From Apostichopus japonicus (Eukaryota; Echinodermata; Holothuroidea; Aspidochirotida; Stichopodidae), in contig NC_092580.1 in assembly GCF_037975245.1 (NCBI RefSeq), positions 14,295,001 to 14,359,000 of the forward strand: DNA of 64,000 nucleotides. Direction: 5' to 3'. Within the stretch, counting starts at the first letter, position 1; the number at the start of each line of letters is the position of its first letter. Below are positions 1-11,640 of the stretch, piece by piece. Under the pieces are notes generated by a model that saw nothing but the letters and a program-made list of their open reading frames with translations, made no database searches and had not been told where the DNA came from. The position numbers and the translations under genes are program-made.

Positions 1-931
1 CTGGTGTGTGGTGTAGTTATATAGAATGATATCCACATTAAGTTACGAAATTATTAGGCGTATAGTCTTCACAGCAAACATATATTAAAAACGTTTGATT
101 TCGATTGGCTTCAGTTTGTTCATCTTTCTTATTGTGTTTATTTTCGCCTTCGAATAGCCTATGGCCATATCTGTCTGCTTCCAGGCTTGAGTCCAGCGAC
201 AGTGATCCGACAAAGAATGATGACGTATAGTGATCGTGCCAGTGGAAGGATGGTTTGATGGTTTCCATAGACCATACACATTCCTGTGTTACTATATATC
301 TGCCTTTATGTTACTATATTTCTCTTTATGTCAGCATATGGAACATGACTTGAAGTTGCTGCGTTCATAGTCACATTAGATTATACAGGAAGAAAAATTG
401 ATTTATCTGACTTTATAAAGTATCTAACCACATCTTGCAGGATTCCGATTGGTTTAAGAATTAAACCAATTTATGGCTTATCGGGGTTTAGTGTTAGATA
501 AAGACGTCGTTTTCTGTCAAGCACGAGAAGACATATTACATTAAACCCGATTGTATTGTGCTGGTAAACAAACTAAAACGTCTCGTTAGGGCGGAAAATC
601 GATTACGACCAAGCATAAGGCTGCTCGTATGAGATATTATCAGCCTCATATTTGTGTTTCGTCGTTTACTTAACTTTGCCTTCCTTTGCATGTGCATGTT
701 AACTTCTCTATCTCAATTTTAAGCTTCTTTTGCTAAGTAATAAATGCATTGAACATCACTGTAATTTTAGGAAAAAGGGAATAAACGAGATTGATACACA
801 CAAAAAAGAGGGGGTGGGGCAGGGGGGGGGGGGTGGAGAATACTCCTAACAAGTGAAGTACTACAGATTATACTGTTTCACTTAATACAGTCAAAACGGT
901 AACCAGACGTCAAAGGTCGTTATGTATATTA
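1..931. other. Intergenic, no gene seen
   Basis: I see no exon with convincing splice borders and no recognisable protein in this AT-rich stretch. The only notable composition is a G-run near 822-835. The open frames here are short and have no family features. Confidence 0.5.
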
Positions 932-939
932 ACACTGTC

Positions 940-1272
940 CATAGGCGTACCATAGGCGTAGGTGGCGGGGGCTGGGGCCGGGGGGGGGTAGCCCCCAACC
1001 AAAAAATTTTGTGAAAATTCGGGCAATATGCTGAGAATAATTCGGGCACCTACTGAAAGAAAAATAATTTGCAATGTGTTTTTCAATGGTTAAACTGATA
1101 TTATTATTGTCATTATTATTGTAACGACTTCCCAAATAATTATAACCAATATGGAAGGCTAATAACACGGTAAATGATTGTATGTTATTGGCATGCGATG
1201 TAATAACCAATGCATGCCCTATATTACAGCCCCCCTCCCCCCCCCCAATCAAATTGGGCTCCTACGCCTATG
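940..1272. mobile_element. hAT-type MITE with 8-bp target duplication (copy 1)
   Basis: The element starts CATAGGCGTA and ends TACGCCTATG, an inverted terminal repeat, with G-rich and C-rich stretches just inside the ends. It is flanked on both sides by the exact 8-mer ACACTGTC (932-939 and 1273-1280), a duplication length typical of the hAT superfamily. There is no coding capacity, so it must have been moved by another element's transposase. Its interior, reverse-complemented, matches the copy at 61,509-62,122 (CATTGCAAATTATT, GTAGGTGCCCGAA, CAGCATATTGCCCGAA). Confidence 0.85.
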
Positions 1273-1718
1273 ACACTGTCAGAAAATTAAGATGAATGAA
1301 AATAGTCAACCCTATAAGACGGCTCGTATATTCAATAATGGCATTGACTCTTATAATTACTAAACGAATAGAATATGTTCTATATTATCCACATCATAGT
1401 TTAATAAATGCAGTACCTGTAATACTTAGAACGAAAAGGCTTTAACAATACTGAGGAAATGCCAGTGTTGGAATAGCTGTATAATGCCTTCATGCATGAT
1501 ATGGTTTGTTAATTCTAATCAAAATCTCAAAAAAAGCAAGCGACGGCTATAAGACCGTGTGTTTTTGTCTATGACAACTATTTTGCTGTATCATAGATTC
1601 CTGGTTATCTTTGTTACTATTATACACGTTTAAACAGGCAGTGGTAATTACAGTGGCAATTAGATCATGAGTCTGACTATAAAAACGATCATGTTGCTTC
1701 CCGATGGCTAATTACTGA

Positions 1719-2049
1719 CAAGGGCGTAGGAACCGGGGGGCTGGGTGGGCGCCAGCCCCCCCCCCAGTGAAAAATATGGGGGGCGGAAGTATCATTCCGC
1801 CCCCTGCTTCGCAAGTCAGAAAACCCCTTTTCCATTTCCAAATGAGAAAAAAGTCTCATTTGGAGCACCAAATTGCATCTAAGGCCAGGTGAAAATGCAA
1901 AATTATTTACTAAATGGAGTGGGTGTTGAAGTGACTTATATTGCACCAAATTGCATCTGAGGCCACCTGGAAATGCAAAAGGCCAGGCCAGGCCGGCCAT
2001 CAGTCTTCAGCCCCCCCCCCCCACTCAAAAGTACCTTCCTACGCCACTG
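1719..2049. mobile_element. hAT-type MITE with 8-bp target duplication (copy 2, divergent)
   Basis: The ends CAAGGGCGTAGGAA and TTCCTACGCCACTG form an imperfect terminal inverted repeat sharing the GGCGTAGGA core with the copies at 940 and 61,509. The flanking 8-mer ATTACTGA occurs at 1711-1718 and 2050-2057. Inside is a direct repeat of about 40 bp beginning GCACCAAATTGCATCT (near 1863 and 1943). Non-coding. The interior is unrelated to the other two copies, so only the termini are shared. Confidence 0.8.
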
Positions 2050-2057
2050 ATTACTGA

Positions 2058-3080
2058 TGATGTTTGCAGTTATCACAGAAAAAAATTGTCTTAAAGGTAT
2101 GCTGTATTGGCCCCAAATATGCTAGATATTCAAATATGGTCACCTTTGGAAAACATTCTTAAACTGTTTTCATTACGACCGTGGAGGAAATTTTCCTCAC
2201 TGGGACATTCAGTCATCTTGTGTTCCTTAAAAATGTCTTAGAACAATTTGGAGAGTAAAGACCTCCAGAAAAGCACTTTTTGAAAACTTGTAGCGATTAT
2301 AGCATGCTATTATTTGGGGCCTATACTGACTACCGCTAAGCATAGACAAGGTAGACAAATGGTATATTAGAGTAAAAACTATGACTTTGAAGAGAATCCT
2401 GCTTAATAATATAGGTTACTGATTATGTTTGCAATTATCTCATGAGAAAATCTAGTAACCACATTTCGTCAAAAAAACATTTCTGTATTTTCTTTATTGT
2501 TGCGCATAGCAACCTATATAGATTAACGTATGGAGATCATATTCATCATGTATACTTTTATTTTTCAGTTTAAAGATGGATCTAGTTAACCACACATCTT
2601 CGAATTACTGACGGTCAAGACCACCGAATGACCAACAAGCTAAATATCCTTATTCATCTTGAACTTTATTTACATCACTAGCAACATTTCCTTTTATTTA
2701 TCAGAGATATATCAGAGAGTTTTATGTTTCCTTTAAAGCATTATTGTATTGTTTAATGCATATTTATCTAATGTTCATATACGTGCATTTCTCATGGGCC
2801 TGAATATGCTCTATTCGAATACACTTCTCCTTAAGTTAAATATGTAATGAAATTACTTATCAACAACAGTTTATTGTTCTTGTATGTTCTTATCTTTGTT
2901 CTTTTCTTTTGTTTCCTATATATATTTTTTTTTACAGAAATACGTTGTTTATGTCATTCTTGCAAAGTGTGCGAAACATCGATTTATATGCCTTCATTTC
3001 AGTTTACATTGATTTACACATATATTGATATACATTCATATATTTGATTATCTTTTGTTTGCTCTGAACTATAATAATAT
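2058..3080. other. Gene-free stretch upstream of the Cys-rich gene
   Basis: AT-rich. A hydrophobic open frame starts at 2847 and continues into a short Cys-rich stretch after a TTTTTACAG at 2931-2938, but there is no convincing donor afterwards. The first, signal-peptide exon of the Cys-rich gene downstream could lie here or beyond the window; I could not identify it. Confidence 0.35.
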
Positions 3081-3265
3081 GTTGATATATGGCATTTCAT
3101 AGAGATGCTTCATATTCTCTGAATTGTTATTTTAAATGTTGGTGCAAACCATCAAACATACTGTGAGTTTCAATTTTCAGGGTTTCCTTACCTTCCTTCA
3201 CATGTAATTGCTTGAAAATGCTTCATTGTATAAATTTGAAACTTCTTCGTCTTCAATTACAACAG

Positions 3266-3313
3266 ATTCATCAACAACTGAATGTCCGACCACGCAATCC
3301 AATATAACTAACG
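3266..3313 (+). CDS. Cys-rich secreted-protein gene, Thr-rich exon (copy a)
   Basis: A 48-bp exon flanked by TTACAACAG and GTAGGA. Read with one base carried over from the preceding exon, it gives (D)SSTTECPTTQSNITN. It is symmetrical phase 1-1, so it can be duplicated or skipped without breaking the frame. One Cys sits in a Ser/Thr/Asn-rich context containing an N-glycosylation sequon (NIT). It probably belongs to the gene that ends at 13,137, because all exons in this series share phase 1-1 and orientation. The function is unknown; the exon call rests on splice sites, frame and duplication. Confidence 0.5.
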
Positions 3314-3660
3314 GTAGGAATAACTTTCACTAAACTATCAAAATGATAACCAAATCATTTTACTTGGTTTCCTTTTAACTACTAACCATTCGTATCCCAA
3401 AGTACTGAGGCATGTGAAATACTAAGTTTTATAAAACACCAAAGAAGATTCTATGGTTCAGACATGGTATATGCAGTTGATATGTGGCATTTGATAGATA
3501 TGTTTCATATTTTCTGAATTGTTATTTTAAGTATTGGTGCAAACCATCAAACATACTGTGAGTTTCGATTTTCAGGGTTTCCTTACCTTCCTTCACATGT
3601 AATTGCTTGAAAGTGCTTCATTGAAAAAAATGAAAAATTCTTCGTCTTCAATTACAACAG

Positions 3661-3699
3661 GTTCATCAACAACTGAATGTTCGACCAATATAACTAACG
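3661..3699 (+). CDS. Cys-rich secreted-protein gene, Thr-rich exon (copy b)
   Basis: Tandem copy of the exon at 3266, with the same ACAACAG acceptor and CGGTAGGAA donor. It is 39 bp, exactly 9 bp (three codons, PTTQ region) shorter, and encodes (G)SSTTECSTNITN. The in-frame length difference and retained sequon suggest the frame has been kept since duplication, though the sequence is too short to prove expression. Confidence 0.5.
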
Positions 3700-4056
3700 G
3701 TAGGAATAACTTTCACTAAACTATCAAAAATGATAACCAAAACATTTTACTTGGTTTCATCTTAACTACTAACCATTCGTATCCCAAAGTACTGAGGCAT
3801 GTGAAATACTACGTTTTATAAAACACCAAAGAAGATTCTATGGTTCAGACATGGTATATGCAGTTGATATGTTGATATGTGGCATTTGATAGATATGCTT
3901 CAAATTCTCTGAAATTTCATGTTACTTTCGATAATCGATTTATATCGGAATTCAATTCTATGAACTTAATCAAAACAGTTTGTTGTGTTTCCTTTCTTAC
4001 ATATCCCTTCTAACATATACTGACCGGAGATTGATTTTTTTTTTTTTGGCTTACAG

Positions 4057-4188
4057 CCAATGTTACAGACACAGTTCGAGAAACGACCGACCTGGTTCGA
4101 TTTTGCTTGTTAAGGAACTTGACTACTTCTCATTCAGACTGCGTTGGAGATATGCTTCAACAAACCATGAACGATGATGCGACAACTG
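4057..4188 (+). CDS. Cys-rich secreted-protein gene, 44-codon exon
   Basis: A 132-bp stop-free exon after a T13 polypyrimidine tract and TTACAG, and before GTAGGA. It is phase 1-1 like its neighbours. The translation opens (A)NVTDTVRETTDLVRF and later has two Cys (RFCLLRN and HSDCVGD) and two sequons (NVT, NLT). No known domain is recognised. Its donor (CTGGTAGGAA) resembles those of the two upstream exons, and a diverged copy lies at 5614. Confidence 0.55.
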
Positions 4189-4900
4189 GTAGGAAATCAT
4201 TCATGAGTTATACCCATTATTAAGACAGAACTTGACACTAGATGCGAAATTTGAATTCAAAATTTAGAACAACTATACCATAAAAGAACAATTCCGTTCC
4301 CATGTAAATATCTTGAGATCAAAGGAAAATTGTAATAACCCTGTTGCCTCTTCAAGGTTGTAAAGTAATTAAAGTAACTTGTGATAATTGTCATGAATCA
4401 TGGTGTCTCTAATAAGTTTTCACACAACTAGCTAGGTAAACATATAAAAAATTGCTATGTTGGGTTCAAGTGGCCATAAGCTTGAATATAATACAGATAA
4501 TATTGTGCAAAATAAACATGTTGACCATAGATTTGTTTATCAACCTGTTCACAGTATTCACAAATTTACATAAAATAGAATATGAAAAGAAGAAAGTGCA
4601 CAGTCGTCCAATGTTTATCACACTTTTACAGGAAAGTTGGCTAAACAATTGTTATATAAATCTGCACGGGGAACTTATATGCAATATATGTTATTATACA
4701 ACACCTAATTATATTCCGGCCATTTGATTGGTCGATTGCTCGTCGATTGCGTGCAAAATCCGCTCTATTGCACTCTGTGAAAGAGAACCATGTGTTATAC
4801 TTTTTTTGATAGCACTTTTTTCAATGGTAAGGGAGCAGAGAAACCTGTCTGTTCAAAACAATCTGTTGCATGAGTGCATTTTACCCATCTTAATATAATA

Positions 4901-5087
4901 TGTTGTATAAAACAAATAATGAATGGTTTCCATTCGTGCAATAGTGCAAATTCGTTGAAAGGTGTAATTTGTTCCATTCAATGAGGCTGCGCCTCATTGA
5001 ATGGAACAAATTACATCTTTCAACTCATGAAATATTTGCACTATTGCACGAATGGAAACCATTCATTATTTGTATAATGTGTGAAGA
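4901..5087. repeat. Large near-perfect inverted repeat (foldback)
   Basis: An arm of about 87 bp (4901-4987) is followed by a 3-base spacer and its reverse complement (4991-5087). The right arm carries about 9 extra bases near 5025. The centre reads AATGAGGC-TGC-GCCTCATT. It could form a long hairpin; no target duplication was identified. A non-autonomous foldback element is the likely origin. Confidence 0.85.
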
Positions 5088-5613
5088 TAAACAATAATCT
5101 TCCAATGGTCCGTATTATGCAATGATTTTATTTAGTTACTACAAAAAAAAGTAAATAAGATTTTCCGAATAAGATTTCCGTAAATGCTCGTTATAGTGGC
5201 GTCCTGCAATGTCTATACGGAACGCTTATTATTTCGACTATTCCTCGCCGATGGGATAGCCGATTTGACCGCCGCCGCCGCTGGTCATAGATTTGTCGTT
5301 CCTGTGAATGTTGTTTCTCTGCCAATGTGTGACCCTTTATGTAAATATCTTTCTATTTGACAAAGATCAAACGTAATAGATCTTCATCAGAACGTCTAAG
5401 ATAAATGCTCCACTGAAATACATTTAAATTGATCGCTTAGTTATTGCTGAGAGCAAAATACGACAGATTGATCGTAACTTCAAGGGTGAGGCATGCAGGA
5501 TCTAAACCCATAGTGTAAAGATAATCTTGATAATCTCGTTACGTCTTTAATTTACCCATATTCCAACCTGTCTACATACTGATCGATGATTGATCTGTTT
5601 TTTTGGTTTAAAG
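5088..5613. other. Intronic or intergenic sequence, no feature
   Basis: Contains a GCC-rich patch near 5269-5283 and otherwise ordinary AT-rich sequence. I see no exon with good borders. Confidence 0.4.
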
Positions 5614-5840
5614 CACCAACACCGCCGCCGCCCGAGCTGTGTCCGGCATTGTGCTTGTTTGGGAACCTCACTAGTCAACTGTGTTTGCCTGAATTACCCG
5701 ATTGGGAATGACTACCGTTTCTAACCAGACAGCGAAGGAACGATGATAGTTACAGAAATCTTGACCTATGATATGACTACTGGTTGGAAGTAATTCATGC
5801 GTTGTCGCCATCAGTAAGACAAACCTTGACTCTATAATAC
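5614..5840 (+). pseudogene. Decayed copy of the 44-codon exon
   Basis: After a GGTTTAAAG acceptor the frame continues in the same phase as (A)PTPPPPELCPALCLFGN, with Cys spacing like the exon at 4057, but meets TGA at 5709-5711. The DNA goes on resembling the exon at 4057 and its following intron: GAACGATGAT, then GACTACTG followed by GTTGGA where the other copy has GACAACTG and GTAGGA, and AGTAAGACAAACCTTGAC against TTAAGACAGAACTTGAC. This looks like a duplicated exon that lost its frame. A used terminal exon ending at the TGA is the alternative. Confidence 0.45.
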
Positions 5841-7330
5841 GAAAATTTAATGCAAATGTAGAAAAACTTCCAGAAACTTAGAAGAGATCCGTATCTTTAA
5901 GATTGTTAAAAAAAGGAATGTCGCAAAAGAAATTTCTGGAGACGAAAGAAAAAGTTGGATTTTATAACCTGACCTAAGTATAGCAGTGATAGTTTTCATA
6001 AATGAGGATGTGACTAGTAAGTTGTCACACTTTACTAAAAGATTAAGATTATTAGCTACTGCGAAGAGAAGATTAAAAAGAAACCTCATGAACTAAACTT
6101 TGTATAATTTGCTTAGGATTTGTGCACATTTATGGTGGAAATATGATTTAAACTGCCCACTTCTTCTTTTTATGTTTTATTTTTAAACGTTTATATTTAG
6201 AGTCCGGGGACTATTCAATGTATTTCCATTGCTATGGGATGTTTATACCGAAAGAACGAAACGTTGTGTATGCAATAGTAGAAAAGTGCCTCAAGCGTCA
6301 GTAATGCTCTGTTGCAGGTGAATTCCTTTGCAAAAATTCCTTTGCAGCGAAAAAAGGAAGGAAAAAAGAACAGAAGGAAATTTTATAGATAGTTGTGAAT
6401 AGGGTAGAATGGTTTTGTTATACCGCCAGTTGGCTTCGTGATTCCTTGCGATACAACGGTGCTCACAATTCAAAATAACTATCCGACTAATACGATAGTA
6501 CGTTGAGCTCTATTCTTGTATAATTGGTCGAACAAACATCCTGAACGTCAGTGCTTTCCAAGTTTTATTATTATAACAAGATATATTATGACACCTAGGC
6601 TGTTTATGAAAAGGTACGCGGTATACATATTACCGTACAATGACTATTAGTAGCAATGGCTTGTAGATTGTTGTTGTTTTAGAGATGTCCTCCTCACAGT
6701 ATAAGAGTACTTTATTTCTGACAATGCTGTCATTGTTGAGAAGTCGACTAAGGGGAAAAAAAACAAATTTGAGGAGTAGGATATATAGTGATGATATGAA
6801 TAGGTCTCGTAATTACTGCAACAGTATAGTCGACCTATACTTCCGTCGCGATCGCGATATGTGGAAGACTGGCAGTGTTCTATTTTTCTACTGTTGCATT
6901 CACATCGCTTCGTTGCCCAGTTTATCACACCGACATCACTTGAATGATCATGCGGTACCGTATCTAAAGTATGAGATGTATTGTGCTAATTCTTACTTCC
7001 ACATCGAACCACTCAGATTCCATATATGCACCACGTATAAAGTTCTGTCTATGTCCTTCATAAAACTAACACGTCAAGTCCAGAGGCGTCGACGTGTGGC
7101 ATTTAACCTTGGACAAGTATTTAGGCTATATATAATACCACACGTATATGACAAGACATATGGGACAAACACCGCATACTATATCCTCGTTTTAATACGA
7201 ATATATACGCGTATTAAATCAGACAATATAGCATTCATAAAGGTGTTTCGAGAGTTACCACATGGGAGATTGCAAACTTAGTCTCTATTGATATACACCC
7301 AAGCCAAACGTACTTGATCTAAACAACAGT
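5841..7330. other. Gene-free stretch with one unexplained open frame
   Basis: AT-rich sequence. A 198-codon frame is open from 6685 to 7281 (+); its product is basic (RRRR, RRDRD) with no recognised domain, no signal peptide and no splice context. It is the longest unexplained frame in the window, but composition and isolation argue for chance. Confidence 0.4.
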
Positions 7331-7334
7331 GTGA

Positions 7335-7555
7335 TTTAATACATGTACATATTCGAATTAATGCGTGTAATATATTCGAATTAATATGTGTATATACTCG
7401 AAAAGATCCTCATATGTATTCGAATTAATACGTATTTACATTCGAATTAATACGCGGATATATTTAAGCCTTATGGTTGTCTTATAATATATACGCGTAT
7501 ATATTCGAAGTTAATACGCGTATATATTCACATTAATACGCGGATATATTATGCG
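7335..7555. repeat. Degenerate tandem repeat of TATTCGAATTAATACG units
   Basis: About seven diverged units of roughly 30 bp built around TATTCGAATTAATACGCG and ATATATACGCGTATAT. Both cores are near-palindromic. It is AT-rich with embedded CG dinucleotides. Confidence 0.7.
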
Positions 7556-7559
7556 GTGA

Positions 7560-10500
7560 TTGTCCCACATGGCTTGCCATAAACGTACGGCATCCTGGTA
7601 TGTATGTGTTGTCAGCCGTTCTTTACACCTCGGTCGATTTTGGTAGGAATGCAATGCCGGTACATGTATAATCATAGGCGGTACTTTTGAGATTTGTACG
7701 TTTTGTCCAGGGGCGGAATTTGATGTGTGAAAGTGGGGATGGGGGGGGGGGGGGCTATGGGAGGGTCTAAGGGGTCAGACATTTTGGATTTATAAAGCCC
7801 CTAAATGTAATATGGTACAATAGGAATTTCTCAGTACTACTTGAGTATTTGAACAAGTATTTATGCTATCTGCATAAAAGTGTTGCCAGATTAATTAGTA
7901 ACATAAGCAGTAACAAATGGATTTAAATAAGAATCGTCACAATGGGTCGCTCTGTCTTATAGCATATTACCCAAGCTCAGGTAGCCCTCTCCTACGTTTT
8001 AAATTTTGGGCGAGTTTCTTCTCAGAACAGTATTATTGTTGGTATACGGTTATGACAGTGCATTTATATTTGCATAATACTTGATTTATACATATTATAA
8101 TATACACAGTATACAAGTTAACCAATGTAAATCGTCTGTCTGTGTTTTCCATCACGACTTAAGCCGAACGGTTTAAGAAAAATCGGCAAGTTTACCGATA
8201 AAAGTTCACTATTTAAGTGGATTCAGAAAGACCATAAGAGCAATGACAAATGTGACTTTTTGGTTTCCCGAAAGGGAAAATATGGAGTCTCTCTTGTTAC
8301 CGACCGTGCATAGTTGTGAGGGGTACCGCGGATTGCAAAGTCGGCATTGACTGTAACGCGGATCGCAAAGTTGGTCATTACTATTTATATACGGTTAGAT
8401 TTGTTCAACACGGCAGCATACAGAAACGTCGAAGCCGAATCCAAAGCCAAAGTGAATTAATTCGTTCACACATCCGGAGTCTATGCACGTTACCGCCCTT
8501 AACTTCTTTTCGGGAATATTTCTACTGCAGTTTTGATGTTTAATATGGGTATAAGGAGACTCCTCCTGCTTTGAGATATTCTGTTCTACGTGCAGAACGG
8601 TTTCAAGCTATTGCATATGGTAATTGTGCCATGTTTTTCTGATTTATTTTGAGGTAAGTAGAGAATTTTTTTCATCAAGTAATTTAAGGTCTAGAAAGTG
8701 ATCTTTTTAACTTGCTTGTGACCGGCCATTGCCCCAACTACTTTATCACAAGTCAACATAAACTGCCATAAGTTCCATTGGTCTTAGCATAGTGATATAT
8801 CATATTATCCATCAGAACTAGTCAATTATAAGTCTTGTACAAAGAGAGTCACATGATTGTTCTTCCAGTTTTGTGATATGGTGTTGTGATAGCCAAATAA
8901 ACTTCTTTAAATTGATTAATCAACATTACTATACGATAGCATATATAGTAAACGACACAAGCTCATATATACCATATAATACAATTGAGCTTGTGTATAC
9001 ACTCAGCCCCTGTACTTTTATGGAACAATTCTGTCTGAAGCAATCACCTTTTCGAAGATAACAAGCCCCTTCTTTCCGACCATTATTCTGTAATTCAAAT
9101 CCTATATGAGGACATGTTAATTTGTGAATATACATTTTAATACCGTTACAGGAATTCATAGTGAATCATTCGTTTCTCCACACCTCTGTATGAATTCTTG
9201 AAGTTTAGTTGCGTGGTGCATTTAGGATTTAGGGCATAATATGGCATGTTAGTTGTGACAATTCGGACACCCACGCACTTATTAGATGACTAAGCGTCCT
9301 TATGTAAACGAACGATGGTAATGGTTCACTTAACTTTTTGTTAATTCTTGAATGCCCTGATAATTAAAGTTGAGACTCCTTTTTAAGTTTCCAAATTATA
9401 TTTTAGGGTCTCTTTGCATTTATTGAAACCAGTATAAATAAATGTCTCCCCCCCCCCTCCAATCGCAAGAACCAAAATTTCCGATAATTGTGAGGCCCGG
9501 GGGGACTGTTGAACGTAACGTTACTTCAACATTGGTAAAGTACTGTTTTGCAACTATATGCACCGTTAATCATATATTCAAAGGGGTTGGCGATACCTTT
9601 CCCTGACTATAACAGTCGTCACTGGAGCATCGCCAAGAAGTTGAAGGAAGGTGAAAATTGGGTTCATCAAGCAAAAATAGTTTGAACACTCTGTTCATTA
9701 TAATTATCATCATACGGGTGAGAACGTTTGGTTTGTGAGTCGGCTATGGCCCCGGGTAATCCATCATTCATACGGCATATCTGTGATTGATGTGCACCCA
9801 GTAATGTAACATACGTACCTAATCGACCTACATGTTGTCAGCCGTTTATATTTAAATATGAGGACGCACAAGCTCCGCCTATAAATGTCAAATGGCGCAT
9901 CCTCAGTTCAATATTGTCATTATGTTCTTCATTATAGAAAGATGAAAATTTTTCATCCTCAGTTTCATCTTCTTATACTTTGTTCATTGCAAAGATTCAA
10001 AAAAATATGGAAACTTTCTCATTCTCCGTCCCATACTTCCTATAGGCCTACTTTTTTTTCACTGTAAAGTTCATCCTGAGTCCCATGTCATGGCCACTAT
10101 CTTCATTAACAAAGTTGCAAATATTCTCATCCTCACGCAGTCTCATCACGTATATACCTTCTTCATTGTCAATATGAAAACATTTTAGTCCTTCCTTCCT
10201 GTATGTCTGCGCTATATATGTGCGTCGGTTGCGACAATGTTAAGAAGGTTGGAGAAAAGCATCATTGGAAAAAACAGTATAATTCATTAAAAGCCTATAC
10301 AGTTCACACTATAGATTATTGATATTGTGTGGAATATATACTTTACGTGGCGAAACCTGAAACCTGACCTTGGGAGGAATCCATGCATAAAATACATTAT
10401 TGTTTGCCAAAACTATTTGCGTTTTTATAATATAATACCCTATTGTCGTTATCCCATATTAGCATGCCCACATTCAGTTGAGGTGTGTAAAGGTTCCTTG

Positions 10501-10690
10501 TACTATGCTTATTTCGTCCGCGGTTTCAATTTACCAGTACATTTGCATTACGGCAGCACTAAAACCAGCAACTTCCGTAAGAACACTATGGCGTTTGACT
10601 GGCTTTTGCATGTTTATCTGCGATGAAAGAAATTAAAAGACCACAGGTGAATATTGTTCTTTTCATTTTTACACAAGTATTTCCTTTATG
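7560..10690. other. Long gene-free stretch inside or beside the Cys-rich gene
   Basis: No exon with convincing borders seen. It contains a G-run (7741-7754), a C-run at 9449-9460, and short frames without family features. If exons at 3.2-4.2 kb and 12.7-13.1 kb belong to one gene, this is part of one large intron. Confidence 0.4.
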
Positions 10691-10805
10691 TATAAAAGTA
10701 AGTTGGCCTGACGTTTCGATCCTAGCAGGATCTTCTTCAGAGGCTTTTTTAGCCTCTGAAGAAGATCCTGCTGGGATCGAAACGTCAGGCCAACTTACTT
10801 TTATA
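10691..10805 (+). mobile_element. 55-bp-arm foldback with hammerhead-ribozyme-like core
   Basis: The left arm (10,691-10,745), a T5 loop and the right arm (10,751-10,805) form an almost perfect palindrome. Read on the + strand, the right arm contains the hammerhead order of elements: GCCT (stem I 5'), CTGAAGA (CUGANGA box), one extra A, GATCC-TGCTG-GGATC (stem II), GAAACGTC (GAA box, very short palindromic stem III, cleavage-site C) and AGGC (stem I 3', complementary to GCCT). Short-stem-III hammerheads are known from Penelope-like retroelements, which also often lie in inverted arrangement. No reverse transcriptase is present, so this would be a terminal fragment. Ribozyme activity is inference. 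Confidence 0.55.
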
Positions 10806-11640
10806 CATTCTATTACACAGGCTCTCTAGTGGATAAGCAGTTTGCTAACAGTTTTATTTTATTTTGAAGTATTTCCTTTAGTTAAATATGTTGGTAAACA
10901 GACTGATAATGCGGTGAATAAGTTGTCATATAATACATTCATCTATTAAGTGTTTGTGTCTTGTTTGACAGTCTTGTTTTAGTTTATCCAAAAGACCCTC
11001 GTTTGCATTTTCCTCAGTTGTTTCGCGCTATATATATGGTCTAGCAAAATTTCATTAACATTAACTTGCTAGAAAAAAAATGCAATTAGATATTGTTTTA
11101 ACATTATCTATGTGATGTAAATATAGGTATTCAAAAACAGTAAAAAGAAAAATGCTGAACAACTTGTTTTAAGGTTTAGTGGAAATGTTACGGCTCGGAT
11201 CTGTATGCCCACTTTCATTCCATCGTCAAAGTATTTAATGATCTTAATTTGGAAACTATATCTTATATCTTTCAGACTAGCAATTCATGTATAGCTGATG
11301 ATTCTTACCACGTCTTCGTCAATAAGATGTCCTTCTGGGGCAATATCTTCATAGAGATGAGTTTATGTTGACCCTAATACAGCCGAACTACAGACTTGTG
11401 TTGTACATATAGTTTAGTGCATCACGCACCCCCCCCCCACCCCCAATGAATAAATACAAATATAAATGATGTCTTCTTCAGTTAGTTTTATCTTGCAGAT
11501 TAGGAAGTCTGTAGCTGACGATTTTACCACGTTCTTACTTGACATCCAGAAGTTGTTACAAATCAGCTTGGATATTTCTTAGCAGCTCGTCCTCTTGATT
11601 TGACAATCAAGTTATATATATATATGTTTATATATATATA
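10806..11640. other. No gene seen
   Basis: AT-rich sequence with a short C-run (11,430-11,443). No exon or structured feature was found. Confidence 0.4.

Larger units (their letters stand above)
3081..3915 (+). repeat. 395-bp tandem duplication carrying a small exon
   Basis: Two near-identical units start at 3081 and 3476 (both beginning GTTGATAT.TGGCATTT), and a third truncated unit starts at 3871. Each of the first two contains one short phase 1-1 exon with its acceptor and donor (3266-3313 and 3661-3699). This is a local segmental duplication that copied an exon of the secreted-protein gene. Confidence 0.8.

Noticed and set aside
2847-3047. Open frame with a hydrophobic start and a following Cys-rich stretch, possible signal-peptide exon
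   Set aside because: Very AT-rich, hydrophobicity is explained by T-rich codons, and no donor is visible after the Cys-rich part.
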